From: an uncultured Erythrobacter sp.
Lineage (GTDB): Bacteria > Pseudomonadota > Alphaproteobacteria > Sphingomonadales > Sphingomonadaceae
Direction: 5' to 3'
Assembly (NCBI GenBank): GCA_947495555.1
Contig: CANLZI010000001.1
Location: 1,526,861-1,590,860 of the forward strand
Length of the DNA: 64,000 bases
In this document: positions 62,541 to 64,000 of the stretch, in pieces
How the letters are laid out: every line of letters starts with the position of its first letter
How positions within the stretch are numbered: position 1 is the first letter of the stretch
The notes under the pieces: generated by a model
Database searches by the model: none
The model's input: only the letters and a program-made list of their open reading frames with translations
What the model was told of the DNA's origin: nothing
Made by a program: the position numbers and the translations under genes

Positions 62541-63397
62541 GCAGGATTTGGTTGGCCGGTGCCCACTTGCTTGCGCGTGAGCGCAAAAATTGTGACGCCC
62601 AAGCCGACCAGGATCAAAGGTATCGTCAGCCATTGCCCCATCGACAGGCCAGTGGCCTCGGCAAATTCGGTCAAATGCGCGTCAGGCTGGCGGAAGAATT
62701 CATTGGTGAAGCGAGCGATGCCCATCCCCAGCGTAAATATACCCACCAGCAGGCCGGTGCGATAGCGCGCGCGGGTGGTCCAGAACAACAGCGTAAGGAT
62801 GACCAGCAGCGCCAATCCTTCCAAGCCTGCCTGATACAGCTGGCTGGGGTGTCGCGGCAATTCATCTGCCATCGGGAACACCATCGCCCACGGGACATCG
62901 GTTGGCCGACCCCACAATTCACCATTCACGAAATTGGCCAACCGGCCCAGCAGCATACCCATCGGGACGCTGACCGCGATATAGTCGCACACCCGCAGGA
63001 AGTTCAGTTTGCCGCGTTTGGCGACAAAGGCGATCGCTGCCAGCACGCCCAACAGCCCGCCATGGAAGCTCATCCCGCCTTCCCACAGCTTCAATACAGA
63101 GATCGGATCTTGCCAGATTTCGGGCTTGTAGAACAAGGCATAGCCCAATCGGCCACCCAGAATGACGCCCAATGTGCCATAGAAGAACAGATCATCGGCG
63201 TGACGTTGGGCCATGGGAGCACCAGGTGCTTTGATCATTTTTGACAGATGCCAATAGGCAAACAGCACACCGCCCAGATAAGCCAACGAATAGAAGCGCA
63301 GCTGAAACGATCCAATTTCAAATAAGTAAGGCCGCAGCCCCAGATTTTCCCAATAGATAGGATCGGAAATTGCGTTTGCAGCGAGTAGTGACAGCAC
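62537..63397 (-). CDS. lgt: Lgt, prolipoprotein diacylglyceryl transferase
   Basis: A 286-residue polytopic enzyme that transfers diacylglycerol from phosphatidylglycerol to the lipobox cysteine. The hallmarks are FRFYSLAYLGGVLFAYW-like start, MSFHGGLLG and GRLANFVNGELWGRPT, with the conserved H, R, N, E and G residues in place. The start is GTG 63397 (an ATG is absent near the family start). The stop overlaps the midA start. Confidence 0.95.
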   Translation of the reverse strand: MLSLLAANAISDPIYWENLGLRPYLFEIGSFQLRFYSLAYLGGVLFAYWHLSKMIKAPGAPMAQRHADDLFFYGTLGVILGGRLGYALFYKPEIWQDPISVLKLWEGGMSFHGGLLGVLAAIAFVAKRGKLNFLRVCDYIAVSVPMGMLLGRLANFVNGELWGRPTDVPWAMVFPMADELPRHPSQLYQAGLEGLALLVILTLLFWTTRARYRTGLLVGIFTLGMGIARFTNEFFRQPDAHLTEFAEATGLSMGQWLTIPLILVGLGVTIFALTRKQVGTGQPNPA

Positions 63398-63559
63398 GAA
63401 GCGAACCCCTTAATGGTCTTTGCTGACGCGTCGGCACGTCAGCCGCGCGGCTTTTGGCACAGCGGAGGATTTGGGGGAAGCCTACGCAGCCTGTGAAGTT
63501 GCAACTTGCATGAACGCAAGGGCGCTTTGCCGGTGGATTGAGAGGAGTACATTACTAAA

Positions 63560-64000
63560 ATGCCCACACAGTTGGACACCACGCTTTCGCAAATTGTTGA
63601 CGCCTTGGTACAGCCTGGCCAGCCGTTCGAGACGGTCCCCTTCGAACGCGACGGCGTGACCATGCCCGCATTCAAAGGTGCGCCGCCAACCCTGGCGCAT
63701 TTCATGGCGCATTTTTGCAATGAACACAAAGATTTGACCTTCTTGGTCGATGGCGATTTGCGCCTGACATTCGGCGAATGCTGGGTCGCAGCCAGCCATG
63801 TTGCGGCCGGTTTGGCCCAAAATCACGGCGTGAATAAAGGTGATCGCGTGGGTTTGGCAGCGCGCAATTCGACCAGCTGGATCATCGCCCATATGGGTAT
63901 TATCCTGGCCGGTGGCTGCGCCACTTTGCTCAACGGATTCTGGTCAGGTGACGAGCTCGCCTATGGCATCCGATTGGCCGAATGCGATGTGGTTTTGGCC
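63560..64000 (+). CDS. Acyl-CoA synthetase (AMP-dependent), N-terminal part
   Basis: Starts at ATG 63560 with GAGGAG 13 bp upstream and is cut at residue 147 by the window edge. The visible part has the N-terminal ANL-domain features: FLVDGDLRLTFGECW, AAGLAQNHGVNKGDRVGLAARN and IAHMGIILAGGCATLLNGFW. The catalytic P-loop (TSGTTG) lies beyond the edge. It is divergent from lgt-midA. Confidence 0.88.
   Translation, partial: MPTQLDTTLSQIVDALVQPGQPFETVPFERDGVTMPAFKGAPPTLAHFMAHFCNEHKDLTFLVDGDLRLTFGECWVAASHVAAGLAQNHGVNKGDRVGLAARNSTSWIIAHMGIILAGGCATLLNGFWSGDELAYGIRLAECDVVLA

Overview
The window looks like a piece of an alphaproteobacterial chromosome, most likely Sphingomonadales of the Erythrobacteraceae type (Erythrobacter/Altererythrobacter-like). 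This rests on the family-level look of the housekeeping proteins (GyrB, GuaA, NrdA, FolD, ArgB, NadB, Lgt, a CnoX/YbbN thioredoxin), a moderately high GC content, and a P-type trb conjugation operon of the kind carried by integrative elements in that group. No 16S or database comparison was possible, so the genus is inference.

Region 1 (1-5.2 kb) is accessory DNA. On the minus strand is a ubiquitin-like conjugation operon: a fusion of about three ubiquitin-like beta-grasp domains with a UBC/E2-like domain, a fusion of a JAMM isopeptidase with an E1-like ThiF adenylyltransferase, and a third gene cut by the window edge whose start resembles DUF6527. Divergently transcribed is a four-gene set: ribbon-helix-helix protein, GNAT-like protein, XRE regulator and ImmA/IrrE metallopeptidase. 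The 152-bp gap between them holds phased repeats and a promoter overlaid by inverted repeats. The whole resembles an antiphage/defence cassette with its own control circuit.

Region 2 (5.4-16.15 kb) is the mating-pair formation operon trbBCDEJ-(K)-LFGI plus a DUF2274 gene, a convergent LysR gene, and then tRNA-Gly(GCC) with its 3' end facing the element. This is the usual geometry of an integrative conjugative element (ICE) inserted in a tRNA gene, so regions 1 and 2 are read as the right-hand part of an ICE. No integrase, relaxase or TraG coupling protein is present here.

Region 3 (16.2-64 kb) is mostly core chromosome: cnoX and a LonN-domain protein; a TetR/MAPEG pair; marC; a yggT-folD-lipoprotein operon; argB; a sulfotransferase; an orphan bufferin-like (DUF2282) precursor; a thermonuclease-like protein; small membrane and secreted proteins; class Ia ribonucleotide reductase nrdA and nrdB, split by a GGDEF/PilZ pair, with tandem NrdR-like boxes before nrdA; nrtS-like, hydrolase and nadB genes; a coupled ABC-ATPase/methyltransferase pair; an endonuclease III-like gene; guaA; an acyl-CoA ligase; gyrB; an M50-like peptidase; a PerM-type transporter; a BaiN-type flavoprotein; a UshA-like nucleotidase; TetR and PlsC-like genes; an ivd-mccB leucine-degradation cluster; an OpuC-type osmoprotectant importer; and midA-lgt. 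The last gene, an acyl-CoA synthetase, is cut by the right edge.

The least expected items in the core part are a SIR2-like (NADase-family) gene whose GTG start overlaps the nrdB stop, next to about 600 bp of structured, apparently non-coding DNA, and the orphan bufferin precursor without its maturation genes.
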